Positions 36,438 through 49,000 of a stretch of 64,000 bases of DNA are shown piece by piece. The stretch is from Zerene cesonia (taxonomy: Eukaryota; Arthropoda; Insecta; Lepidoptera; Pieridae). The notes under the pieces are model-generated. The model saw only the letters and a program-made list of their open reading frames with translations. It did no database searches and was not told where the DNA came from. Positions within the stretch are counted from its first letter, which is position 1; every line of letters starts with the position of its first letter. The stretch spans positions 9,114,001-9,178,000 of the forward strand of contig NC_052122.1 of NCBI RefSeq assembly GCF_012273895.1, in the 5' to 3' direction. A program made the translations under genes and the position numbers.

Positions 36438-37084
36438 TTGTGTTTATTTATTTTGCCACTTATGGTTGATAATGTATGGATTAGTTATAATTTTTTATAC
36501 ACAAAAGCACGTTCTGTGAACGCACTACATATAACATTAATAATTAATCGTCAAGTAGGGCAAACAATACGAGTGACACATGGATCTCACAACTTTTTAC
36601 AGTAGTACGACTGTGTTGCGAGCCTTGTTTTTTTGCAAGTATCGTTGTCTTATCTAAAGCTTTAGGTAAAAATGTGTGTGTAGATATTATGGACTCACAC
36701 ACATTTTAACCTTAAGCAGACACGATGGGACATGATAGGATTAGGAATATGGATTAAAAGAATCGTATGAAGAAACACGTGCTAGCTTTTCACAATTTTT
36801 TTCTTACGCACCGAATGGGGCATTAAAATTGTTGATTTTAATATTTGAATATAAATTACGTGTCTTAATAATATTTCACTCAGGGTAATGTCTGATCAAT
36901 GTATGTGTTTAATCGGGTCAGGTAGTAAATTTTAAGCTCTTATTACTATGCAAAGGCAAACTCAAAACCACACATAATAATTGCAGTTGTTTGTATCCAA
37001 TGGTTGTACCACCTTAAATGAGATTTTAAACAAAAGTTGGTTATGCAATAAATAGATAAACTTTTTTTTTGTTTTATTTCTCTT
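36438..37084. other. Intergenic DNA with a 17-bp hairpin
   Basis: The arms at 36664-36680 (AGGTAAAAATGTGTGTG) and 36696-36712 pair with one mismatch across a 15-base loop. No gene is seen here. Confidence 0.5.
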
Positions 37085-37325
37085 TTATTTGAAGCCATGT
37101 CTAACTTGACCGCCTCCTTGGTACAGTGGTTAACGCGTGAGCGTAGAACCGAGGGGTTCTGGGTTCAATTCCCGGTGGGGACGCAAAAAAAAAAAATGTC
37201 CCGGTCTGGCAGGACACAGAAGGCTGATCACCTACTTGTCCCTAAAGAAAATCGATTAGTGAAACGGATGTACATCATCTGCCCCATACCCCACTAGGGG
37301 ACACGGGACTTCACACTTTTTATGT
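37085..37325 (+). repeat. tRNA-derived SINE with A-rich linker
   Basis: The tRNA-like head has A box TTGGTACAGTGGTTAACGCG and B box GGGTTCAATTCCC (about 37118-37175). It is followed by (A)12, then a body with CTGGCAGGACACAG, GCCCCATACCCCACTAGGGG and CACGGGACTTCACACTTTTT. The head is not a complete tRNA cloverleaf. The structure is a pol III-driven SINE. Confidence 0.75.
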
Positions 37326-37534
37326 CTAACCAAAAACCAAGTTTCTAATATAAAAAAAAACAAAAGTGTGACATACCTATGTGACGTCACGAAATAAGCT
37401 TACTGACATTGTTCCACATGGTGATAAAATAAATTGATTTTAATTGAACTGCAGTTTAAAAGGACCCAATTACTATGTAAGAATATGAATTATAATGAAA
37501 AATTTTGGTAAGAAATAAATTGAGTTTTCAATTT

Positions 37535-37712
37535 GTCAGCGCTTATGGATGTCATAATCACTACTCGTAACGCTGAAGGAATACATCGTGAGGAAACTGG
37601 CATGTTCGAGATTTTAAAGTTCGACATGTGACATCTGCCAAACTGGTGGATTAGTGAGTGAACCTTCAAATGAGGTGTGTGTCCATATATGGGCTGATGA
37701 TGATGCTGTATT
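37535..37712 (+). repeat. SINE fragment with TGATGATGATG tail
   Basis: CGTAACGCTGAAGGAATACATCGTGAGG, GACATCTGCCAAACTGGTGG and the end ATGGGCTGATGATGATGCTG share the body seen at 2745-2965 and the tail seen at 1-24. The tRNA-like head is missing or decayed. Confidence 0.65.
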
Positions 37713-40700
37713 TATATAATAAGGAAATTATAGGGTGTCAGAAATAAAACGCAGTAGACTTTTTTTGATATTTAATATACGTGTACTACAATTATTAGTG
37801 GAACATCAATTGCATTTAGTACTCTGCTGATGATGATTGTAAAAGTAAAACAATATTATAATCGCGTTAAAGCCGAATGGAATTGTAATAAAAGTGTTTT
37901 TGCCATCGAAAATAATCACACTTTAGTGTGTACAAATAATATGAAATGTGTGTAGATCATACATACATTACCACTGATTTAAATTGTGTGCCTGTATGCA
38001 AGAGTGTTAATAAGCATATTTTTGATATTTCACCAAATTGGTAGGTCTATCTACTCACATTTCAAATACAAATTTTCATATTTTTTGATTTCGTATTGCT
38101 TTCAAATCAGTCATTAAGTATGTCTATGATTGTATTTCGAATTATTGATGACTATACTGATATATTTTTATTACAATAATAAGCGTTTGTAGTTTTTACT
38201 AGATAAAGACTTGAATGAAATGAAATCTATTTGCTATTAAATTATATTATCACAATCTTATCAAAATTATTGTTTCTTCAATAAATGCAATAAACAAAAG
38301 TTTGTTTTAATCCTTGATCCGTTGTTTTAAAAGATAAAAATATAAATAGACAAAAAGCATTTTCACTTCTGGATAACTTTAAAGGAAATTTAAGAAAATA
38401 AAAAAATAATGATTAAATTTAATTCTAATGAACAATTTCTGTAAATAACTCGTTTTTTTTTTTACTTTTTTATCAATAATGTGTTTACTTCCTAATACCT
38501 TAACTATAATATACGTTAATAAAATTGTATATTAATGAGCAATTTCTTGAAAAATCTGTCTAAAATGAAAAGGCCAGCCCGCCTCCCTATACCATTGGGT
38601 AGGTTATTCTTTATGAATGATATATGGAGTTTTAATGTTACTTTTATGCATATGATGTTTCATATTGTTTTTATGAATGCCATTTTTTAAATCTATATGT
38701 CTTGTGAATATATACCAAAACAATTTATCATTTGGTTAACCTTTAACTTATATAATTTAACAAAAACACATCCTCGTTTACACTAGACATTAATTTGAAG
38801 ATTCCATGATTATAAATACACTTGTTTTAAACACGCATTCCTATTATTCCACGAATTCATTAATGTTCTCAAATTTAGAATAAATCATTAAATTTCGGTT
38901 CATAATAATTGTAATAAAGCACTGATATAGAAAATTCCACATTCACCAAAATTAAATTACTCTATTTCATCACTAGAAAGTTCTGAATGCATAGGTGCTT
39001 GCCATGTACCAAGGAGCAACTGTTTGTATTGACATACCCGCGCATATCCAAGTAATTTTATAGCACAAAATGTCAAATCATGTATGTGTATATTATTCCA
39101 TCATTTTAATCTTATATAAGTAAAGCATTTGATTTCTAATTCTTCAAATTCGAACGCCTAGTGTAACTGACTGACTGTGACTTTAGGAAAAGGAAGTGCA
39201 TTATACTTTAAACACAACATTTATAAATATTAAAATGTTAAGTTTGCTTCAATAATAAATTTTTAACAATACTATATTTTTCAATAGAATCAACTTAATA
39301 TATATTGATAAAACATAACTACTGGGTTAGATTTCTTCATCAAAGTGACATTTTTTTCAATTGAAAACAAATTTAAATATTCCCTCGTAAACATTGGGCT
39401 TCACATTGCCAACTTTTAATTTATTTGAACACGGCAAATAAACTATTAGTGACGTTGCAAGTCAGTCTATTTTATAATATTTCACTGAATAACAATAATA
39501 TGCAATCTATCGACATCGAATATAATGTTAACATTTAAAAATATCATCAAAAATGTTATTGCGGCGTATGAATCTATCTAAAACTTAATATATGGAATAA
39601 TTTGTATGTATCAGATACAAGTGAGCCCCAAAAGTCGCTGTGTGCGTGTGACATGTCATCTCACTTATAGCTATCACTTATTCAATAACCGTACTTATAA
39701 ACTAGATACTACACATATATTTTAGAATTTCGTTTCAGAAAGACGCATTATTATATTATGGAAAACGTCGTAATACGCTATGATTAGTGCTACGCCTACC
39801 TCTTTAATTAATATCCGAGAATAATAAAAAAGTGTATGAGAAGGTGCGATATATTTGAGTGAAAATAGATTTTTACATACATAATGGTAATAATATATAG
39901 TGTTATATATTTAGTTTTAGTTTAAGTATTTAATCATCCCTATAACAGCCGTCGAATGTAATGTACTATAAAAACAATGAACACAACTTTTAATTCTATT
40001 CATTCATATACAATAACCATGAATAGAGATCTGATAATAAAAAAATATACTCTTAAACCATGTGTCAATGTCTCAAAAGTTTATGATATTGTGAAAATAA
40101 ACAGTTCACACATTACAAATAAAACGACACGCACAATCACGTTAATTTCTTTTAAATAAAATTCTTTTCCTAATCATCTAATATTTTTATATATATATTT
40201 TTAATCACTAGCTATTTTAAATACATTTTCCACACTAATTCTAATCCGTATTAACAATGATAAATCATGTGTTATTATAAATAATACCCGATTACACATA
40301 TAAGAGGACGAGAGAATATATTAAAAAATATATTATTTTTAAAATCAACTAACGAGAGATAAATTAACCTAATTATTTGGTTACATGATAATATTGCAGC
40401 GTTCTATTCGGTTATTCTTCTCTAAAATTCACGACGCCACTAAGGCTCCCCCTGCAATTAAACACACCAAAAACCGATTCTTTTCTTCTAAATGGGTTGG
40501 TCACGACTGTTATTTCCCTTTTCACATTTAGTCAAAATAATTGACACAATTTGTTAGAATCATTACTTTGCTTCGTTCTTTTTCCTTTAGCTTCGTGATT
40601 CCTATATGCACTCCCATATCTCAATCCGACCTTAGCTAAGGCAGAATTTGTATAAACTCGCGTACATAACAGTATCGCTTCGACAACATCAATATAAATA

Positions 40701-42838
40701 CGAATAAACGTGTAATCATGTTATTGCGATGTAAATATCGATATCAGAATTCTATAAGGCATCTATCGTTATTACGTAAAACAACACGTACAATTACAGT
40801 GCTACATAATATATTGCTTTATTTACTAAATTATTGAGATCGGTAGAACTAAATTATTCGGTGTTTGATGGGGCAGTGATACTTATTAAGATTACTTTTA
40901 ACTAGCAAGGAACCCGTTTGTAAAGGCGTACATTCACGTCATAGCTGAAGACAGGAGCTCTGCATGTCAGATAGTCGAGGGTTTGTGGTGTTGTTAAGGA
41001 AGGAATTGTCAATCGAAGCTATCGTGTTCTTTCGGGCAAAGAACGCGAGTGCCTGCGCGGTCTCGATTCCCACTATAACAACGGATCTAATGCTCAATTG
41101 TCGACTACATGGAGCTTTCAACAGACATGGGCGAAAGAAATAACTACACTATTCAAAGCGTTGTGTCGGACTACGGTGCGATATCTAAACTATTTTATGA
41201 AACACAATTCAATAAGATGATACAACGGTACTGTGGAAACCAGCAGGAATTGTGTTAGAATGGTACGAATGGAGGAAACGTAAGCGTATTTTAGCTGTAA
41301 GCCGAGGTTATTAAATCTGCAGACTGCCGATACTGCGGGATGAACCCTCACAGATGCTTAGGTTTATATAATCGAATAAATCGATATAATCGATTAAAGA
41401 GTCTAACCAACTGCGAGGGGATAAATAGAAAAATAATTAATATCATAAGAGCTAACAGCTAATCGTATTTACAATCGATTCCTTAAAGATAAGTCCGATT
41501 ACTAAAATTATCAGTGCATTGACTAGACGAAAGCGAAAACGTCAAATATCAACTGTATCATCGCCATATAAAATCACTCAGTCTCCTTGTAAAATATTTT
41601 CACTTTGTTTTAAAGACATTACGGAATTTATTGCGATCGCTGTGTTGTCACGACTTTGAATAAATGCTATTCAATTTATCAACTATCATTTTAACGGAAA
41701 TAACAGCATTTCAATTAAAACCTTTTACAGCGTCTGTAAAGAAATCATTTAAACACGACAGCAATATAATGTTTGTATATATTATAATAACATTACTTAC
41801 AAAAGCAATTAATATTCCTGCATTCGATTATTTCAACCATCAAAATTTGTATGAGACGATGTGAAGCTAAAAGCCAAACCTTTATGTGTTACATTTATAT
41901 AATATATCATGCTATTAAAAACTTTAACGCGCATGCATGCAGCAAATTTTATTTCGCTAAAAAAATTATGAAAGTAACAACAAAATAAAATGACTTTTTT
42001 TAAATCAGCACACCTACTTATAGTACACCAACTCATTTTCACAACATTACTACCAAGTTCAATAGATAGTTTAAGCCCTAATGATATTTTGAAACTTAAA
42101 TTTAAGAATTACCATGCATTATATCAATATTTAAAGCTGAAATATTTAGTCAATTAACCATGAACACTAAATCCACATTTCCATATAAAGCTATGACGAT
42201 AAAATTAAATCTATAAATATAAACAATATGATATTTGCCACTACATTTAAAACAAAAAACTAACATCATCACACGAATACAACTTGCAAACTTTTTATGT
42301 TCCAAACATTTGATATACATAATGAATGAACTAATCAACTCTTCAAGCAGAAAGTTTGAGCATTAGAATAATTTCCAAAGCGGAACATAATTACGTCCAC
42401 TCATTTTGCCACGTAATAATAATTTGAAACCAAATGTAATTCCATACAAAATTCAAATCTTTGCTTGCTTTTATTTACCAATGCCATAAATTACTGTCCA
42501 AACGTAAATATCATCCAAATAGACCCTTTGACAAAGCAGTTAGTCACTTGTTCTTCAGACTTAACAACAGAATTACTAATTCTTATTGTTAGAACTATTC
42601 TTCGCTACTCGTATCAATCAAGTCTTTTAGTATATACAAATACATTATACTTTAATAGCGATATTCTAGCATCTAAGCTAAATGCATTTATGTCTACAAA
42701 TTCATTTTCATTTCGTTTTAATGTTAAACAACTACGTCATATTCTACTTAATTGCTGATAAGTCTGACCCTAGCACGTTTCAAATTATTATTCAAAATAA
42801 ATTATGAGTGGAAAAATAAGTGGTACTTTGAGATCCCT
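37713..42838. other. Intergenic region between convergent OGT and Rdl; part may be Rdl 3' UTR
   Basis: The region is mostly AT-rich with no supported gene. On the - strand, downstream of the Rdl stop, possible AATAAA signals occur near 42471 and 40811 (TTTATT on +). About 40380-40680 and 40900-41350 are less AT-rich and could belong to a long Rdl 3' UTR or to a conserved regulatory block. I cannot decide which. Confidence 0.4.
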
Positions 42839-43003
42839 CTATTTATCTTCTTCCAGAAGAACCAGATCGTCAGCCACGACGTCGGATACGTGAAGGTAAA
42901 TGATCCAATACATAAGATTGAAGCAGACGAAACAGACGGGAAAAACGATGCGTGAGTATTTGTCGATGTCAGAAGGCGTCATTCCGAGTAGCTTGCTGAT
43001 ATC
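42839..43003 (-). CDS. Rdl: Rdl last exon: TM4 and C-terminus
   Basis: It starts after acceptor GTTTCAG with DISKLLGMTPSDIDKYSRIV, continues through TM4 (FPVCFVCFNLMYWIIYLHV) and ends VVADDLVLLEEDK, with TAG at 42839-42841. The exon is 55 codons including the stop, in phase 0. Confidence 0.97.
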   Translation of the reverse strand, partial: DISKLLGMTPSDIDKYSRIVFPVCFVCFNLMYWIIYLHVSDVVADDLVLLEEDK

Positions 43004-46000
43004 CTGAAACAACACAATGCTAGCGTCTATGACATTAAAAAGGAAAAAGATCTATGACAGTACTTTGTAAATGCACGCATACAATAAATACAATAGTATC
43101 AGCTTAATTTAGTCCAATATTATAACAATATGTATTTTGCACACACATTCGCATATCTGCATAGAACGCCAAAACGCCAGCACATGTGATAAATAAAAAT
43201 TATCGTAACAAGAGTTATTACCTTCCCGGGCTGTATGAGCTGAGGAGGCTGCGCCGAAGGATCGTCCTCAGAGTTTCTTCCACCATTGATTGTGTTTTCT
43301 AAAATACCCCCTTTAGAATGCACTTTTGGATCGTGCACTTTAAACCGTACTTCCTAAAATTGTAGTTAAAAGTCATAAATAGAAACGAAACTAAAAAACT
43401 CTATTTGTGAAGCCCAATTGATATATCTTCTTTAAATGTGCAAGTATTTAAAACACATCAATTATTCAATATGAATTAATTACCGATGGTCGTCCAGGTG
43501 GACATCTACCAAGCGTATTCATTTTAGAAAGTGTATGGGCATCAACCGCTGGACAATCTACCGGCATTTTCTTCTCGGAAGCAATTTTTTGAATTGTCAT
43601 AAATCTTTGCTTTCTCATTTGTATTCTTTTAGCCATATATCCCACAGTAGCATATTCTGGAAAGACGGAGAACACTCTTACTATATGGTGTCGAGTAAGG
43701 GTTCATTAATCCTGTAGCACGGTAATTAGTCGCCTTTGCAATAGCCGGGCCTTATAAACTAAGAATTAAATATCGCTTTGCATAATTCGACAAATCATAA
43801 TTACCTAATAAACTGGCGAAGACCATAACGAAGCAGGTGCCAAGGTAAACATCAATGGATTTTACGTATGATATCTTTGGTAAAGCAGCATTTGTTGAGG
43901 ACATAAGGGTTGTCATTGTTAGCACCGTAGTCACACCTAACGCTACACGTGCAGGGGTCGCGTTGCGATTTAACCAAAATGAAACCCATGATATGATTAC
44001 AATGAGACCCGATGGAATGTATATTTGAATTAAATAATATCCCATTGAACGCACAAATTGTATCTCACATGCCAGTCTTGAGTAATTTCCTGTAAAAAAT
44101 GTTGTAGCAAAGATGTTAATAACAATTAATGAAGGCTTAGATGTATAATGTATATTATTATGTCCAATCTATTGTTGTTGATACATATCTCTATTATAAT
44201 ACAGTTGTGAAATAAATATAAACTGTATTAAAATAATAATTATTTGAATAATAACATCATTGATGTATATTTATACACTGTGATACTAAAGAATCACTCA
44301 GTGTTGCTAGTGCAAAAATACAAAAGCAGGACGTGAACAGATTCGTGGTATTTATGCCCAGTGTTTCATGTTACGTAATGATTTTATTCGTCTCTTAGTC
44401 GACTTTTCCCAATTCAAGTACCTGTCGTAAGGGAGATTTCCATAGCACGTTGTCGATGACCAAGAACCTTGAACTGCGGAAGTGACACCTCGCTGGAGAC
44501 GCCCACTGAATTAGGCCCCTCATTCCATTTGTAACGGATGTCTCGCATGGTGTAGCCGACTGTGCGCAGCACATACATAAATGAAATAACCCCAGACCCA
44601 TTTCAATGGGTTTTGCAACACGAGTCGTCATTCGGCCGGGGCTAAGGCAGGGAGTTCGAGCTCGATTTCGCGCCTTATCGTGCGATTGTCGTGTCATGTA
44701 TAACTGTGCGAGTGCCGCGGTATCTGCACACGGGCTGAGGGAGACGGGGTCGATGGCGGATTATGGATGGATAATGCAAGGACAGCGATTGATGCCAAAT
44801 AGTTTACCTGTGGTCAACGTTACAACAGTTGCTCGTTGACGGTGCCCGAGGACCCGGAATTGCGGTAGCTGAACTTCATTACTCATGCCAACGCTCGCCA
44901 AGCCGTCTTTCCAATGGTACCGAATGTCTCTCATTGTGTATCCGACTCCGGAGACATGCCAAACACACAAAACGCTATCACTTACGCTGTGGAGTATCGC
45001 GCATCCCACACTCAGCCGTTGACGATGGGACCCGCGTTTAGACAACCGAGCTGAGCCGAGTTGAGTAACTCGAGTCGGCTTGGTGTGGATGATAGAAAAA
45101 TATAAATCTATAAGGATTTATCTACTGCGTGAAATAATGAAAATATCTATTTCTAATGCTACATGTACACATAAAATAAATAGTAGAAATGTAAGCAAGA
45201 TACAATACGCGAGTGCTGGCGACAAAGATTGTGCAGGTTTGGTAGCGGGTGGTGAAAGCAATGAGTGGCAATGCTCGGGTGCGGGGTTGCCTAGTACTGT
45301 GTGTCGTAAGTACTGTGGGTGCGTGCAGAAGTGTCTGCGGCACGGCTCTCGGTGGTTGAGCAGACTGCTGACCCCGCCTCCTTCGGCCCGCTCAGCAATC
45401 GCAGCGTCGATGTCTCAAAATCAGTTTAGCTTATGCTCGTGAGGACACAGGCTTACTATTTACGTGTCTGCCTTCTGCGGGTGCTGTATGCGAGAAGGAG
45501 ACTCCAAAATAATGATAACACGAGGGATCACAGCACGTGTCGACGTTTATAACGCTTGTGCTCACAGGAGATATCCTGAATAACATCTGTGATACAAGAA
45601 AGTGGTCACAACACAATATTGGGAAGCCTAGTGAAAATTGCACTGTGGTAATAATTAAATGGTTGCCTTTGGTGAGCACACGGATGTTGTTAAAATATAA
45701 ATTGCCTATTTTTCTATCATCATAAAATTTTCTGGTAGCATCGGAATTACCAATGCCTTCTTTGTGGAAAGGTAAGGTAAAATATTTTATGAAATATATT
45801 ATATATGAAGCGTGAGTTGAATATATATTTATATTTGCAGAGATACAATAAATGTAACTCGTCTATAGTGTCGTAGCATATATATTGAAATAATTTACAG
45901 ATTTCGTTAATTACAATTATTATCTATATTTATACAAATTATATATTAACAAATGTAAAGATACTTACAACTCTCTATTTCGATGTGACATAATTGTCGA

Positions 46001-49000
46001 TCCATGGGAAAGTATTGCAGGTTCATGGGGCAGGATGCTGTAATTGTCAATCTGTAATTGTTTTTAAATACAATATTTGAATATTATACATTAAGTTATA
46101 TATCAGTAGTTTCCATTTTTAAAGTTGGAGTTTTTGTATAATGAGTATCACTTCATAACCGGTAATATTATGAATAAAAAAGATTCATTAATCAAATATA
46201 TACCTATACATTAATATAATCACAATATATTTGTAAATCTATTCTAATCAACACTACCTGATACTCCTCGTGATAGATCCCGAGTAATGTATGCGTATAA
46301 ATTCATTACTAGTAGTGGCTATGTGAAAGTACGATTGTTTTTCATTGACAAAGAATGTGTCCGGAACCCAGATATTTTTTATAAATTCCGAGCCTACTGA
46401 CAACGTTTCTACCCCTGGCCTCTTCTTGTACGCCAAGCGTGGATCCGTCCAAAATTGTCTGAAGTAGAAATCCAGCGTGAAATCCTAGAAAAATTAAAAG
46501 CATTTGGAGATACACAAAAGAAATTACTCACAGTTGTCAATGTTATCAGATAAATTTCACAGGTGGTCAGAATGGTTTGCAACCTGTGTAATTTACACTA
46601 TGAATAATGTTTCTATGAATACCATCTAACACTTGCATGCTGTATTGTGAAGGCTGCGATTTTCACACATAAAACATTTACAACAAATATACAAACTAAT
46701 TACCGATCAAACATTTGTGCAGTGAAGTGAAGAAAAGCTATGCGGAAGTGTGTGGAGTGTTTAAGTTAGGTAGTGAAATAGGTGTGGTCTACGAATGGAC
46801 AGGTGGCTTCTTATTGGTTGACACGACAATGTATTTAGTGGGTGTTGGCGCAAGCTGGCACCCACGGCTCGATAAGCAGTTTTTAAACTGAAGCATACAA
46901 GCCCATTTATTTTGTACAAATTGAAAGGAGAAATAACATTATGATTATTTTTGTATCGTTGATGCTCATCACGCAATTAATCCTTTGCAATTCAGCCACG
47001 TTCAATGTGACCTTATATTTTTGATTTGGTTTCCACTTTTCTGTCAAGTTAAAGTACTTTTGGAAAGGTTCTCCTGTCCGAGCGACAGTGACTACTATAT
47101 ACATAAAGGAATAAATAAGCAATCGAAAAGAAACTAGAGCTCTAAAGACGTGAAATACCGGTGCCCCAATTAACTGGAGAGCGTGAAAAGTTACGATTAC
47201 GTTGGCAGTATTCCAGTAGATACAAGTACCACAGATACAATCACAACCAACTACGAAATGACTGACAAATAAAACTGCACAGTCGTCGCAAGTCCACGCA
47301 GTGTGAAGTATTACGTAACAAAATTATGAAAAATACATTTGCAATTGAAGATTTCTGAGACTCCCTGTGATCAAGTTCAAGCAGTTATTGTTAAAATACA
47401 TTGCAAAAGCCAGGGACGTTTAGGAACTTCGCCACAGGTAACTAAGAAACGTCAACATGCTAAGCGACTTCGTTGGAGTTACGAGAACTGCTATACACAT
47501 TAGACAATTTAGGTATACACAGATTGCTTTTCTTATCATGGCTTCAATATTTAAATGCTGATCATGATAAGAAAGCAAGTTGGCGGACAAAGGGCGTTTT
47601 GCTGGACAAAACGTAGACATGCTCGCAGCCTCGTATCTGGGGCTGCTCGGTCGCTTAGCGCGGCTGAGCGACCGAGACAAGCGTGAGCTGACAGGGACGA
47701 GTACCATGAGCACTTCGGAGACGGAGCTGATAGAGAGCACATACATGGTGACGCCCACCTCCACTGGCGGACCTGCAATCAAGCCCAATGGTAAGTGTCG
47801 CTCGCTCCTCGCGCCGTGAAAACCAAACCAAAGGTCTGTGCCCATCGCCTGAGCAACGAAAGGCGCGGGGTGCGTGCGGTCATACGGGCGCGATGTAACC
47901 ATGACCATGGTTAATACATCGTGCGCGTTCGCAATCGAACCGTGGACACGGGTGCTACGATGAACGGTAATGCTGGTGATTGACTAATGCATTGTGTCAT
48001 TATTGCTTTGAAAACAAGGTACCATTTTCACTTCAGAGAGAGAGCTGATGGAGAGCACGTACATGGTAACCCCCACTTCCACGGGCGGTCCTGAAAACGA
48101 TATAACATGTATATGATATTTTTTATCTCGTAGAAATAGGGGTATCTTTTAACATGTATTATATTATTTCGTATCGTAAGTAAATTTAGCTACCGTAAAC
48201 ATTACGCGCTTGTAGATATAGAAAAGACAACAATGACACTTTTATAAATATCCGTTATATCTTTTATCATGGAACTAGTTTGAATTTACCTTTTGTTATA
48301 TGATGATAAGAAGAAAAGGCTCAAGTAGACGTGTCTTCATGCGTGAAATTTGAAGGTAAGCTCTCAACTTAAATTTATTTTGTGAAGATACTGCTTTCAA
48401 GTGTTTCATCTTTGTTGTTTAAACACTTATATCGAAAATGTTTAATGGTTTACCCAATTCAATTCTATCTCCCCCTTTTTAATCTTCCCGTATACAGTTT
48501 GTTACTATAGCATTAAATCTGTGTGAGCTCATACAAGTATTATGTAAGCGCCTTTATCGATTAAAATTTTGGCAACTTTCTCGGTCATACCAACATGCAT
48601 GTGCCAACAAAGAAGAAAACTGTTTTTATTTAATGGATACGGTTTACTGTAAATTTTCAGTTATTTTAAAAGAAAAAATAAATGTGCTGTGTATAACATT
48701 TCAATTCCCTCGAGCCACGCCAGTTGTCATAGCGAAACAATGGGTTTTATCCATAACATAAGCTTTGACAGATTTATTTATTTGTCCCCAGAAGAATAAT
48801 GAAATAAATTCATGAACAATCATAATAAAAACTCCTATACGTACGACAAAACTAAATGCTTACTTCCTATTCATTGCAAAAATAATGTATCGCTTTAATA
48901 AGCCTACTCTAAGCGTACTGTTAAATACTAGAATCTCGAAAATCGATTTATTACATTTATAATAATTACATTAAGCAAAAACCTAATCCGCATACAAATT

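Noticed and set aside
37118..37175. Possible tRNA gene on the + strand
   Set aside because: A and B boxes are present, but it is fused to a SINE body through a poly-A linker and has no complete cloverleaf.
44395..45442. Long open frames overlapping the Rdl exon 6 region on both strands
   Set aside because: They are alternative-frame readings of the two real exons and of GC-rich intron sequence. The Rdl exons explain the conserved signal.
47420..47908. 162-residue open frame on the - strand around Rdl exon 3
   Set aside because: Only the 68-base segment 47705-47772 is conserved Rdl coding sequence. The rest is intron that happens to be open because of its GC content.
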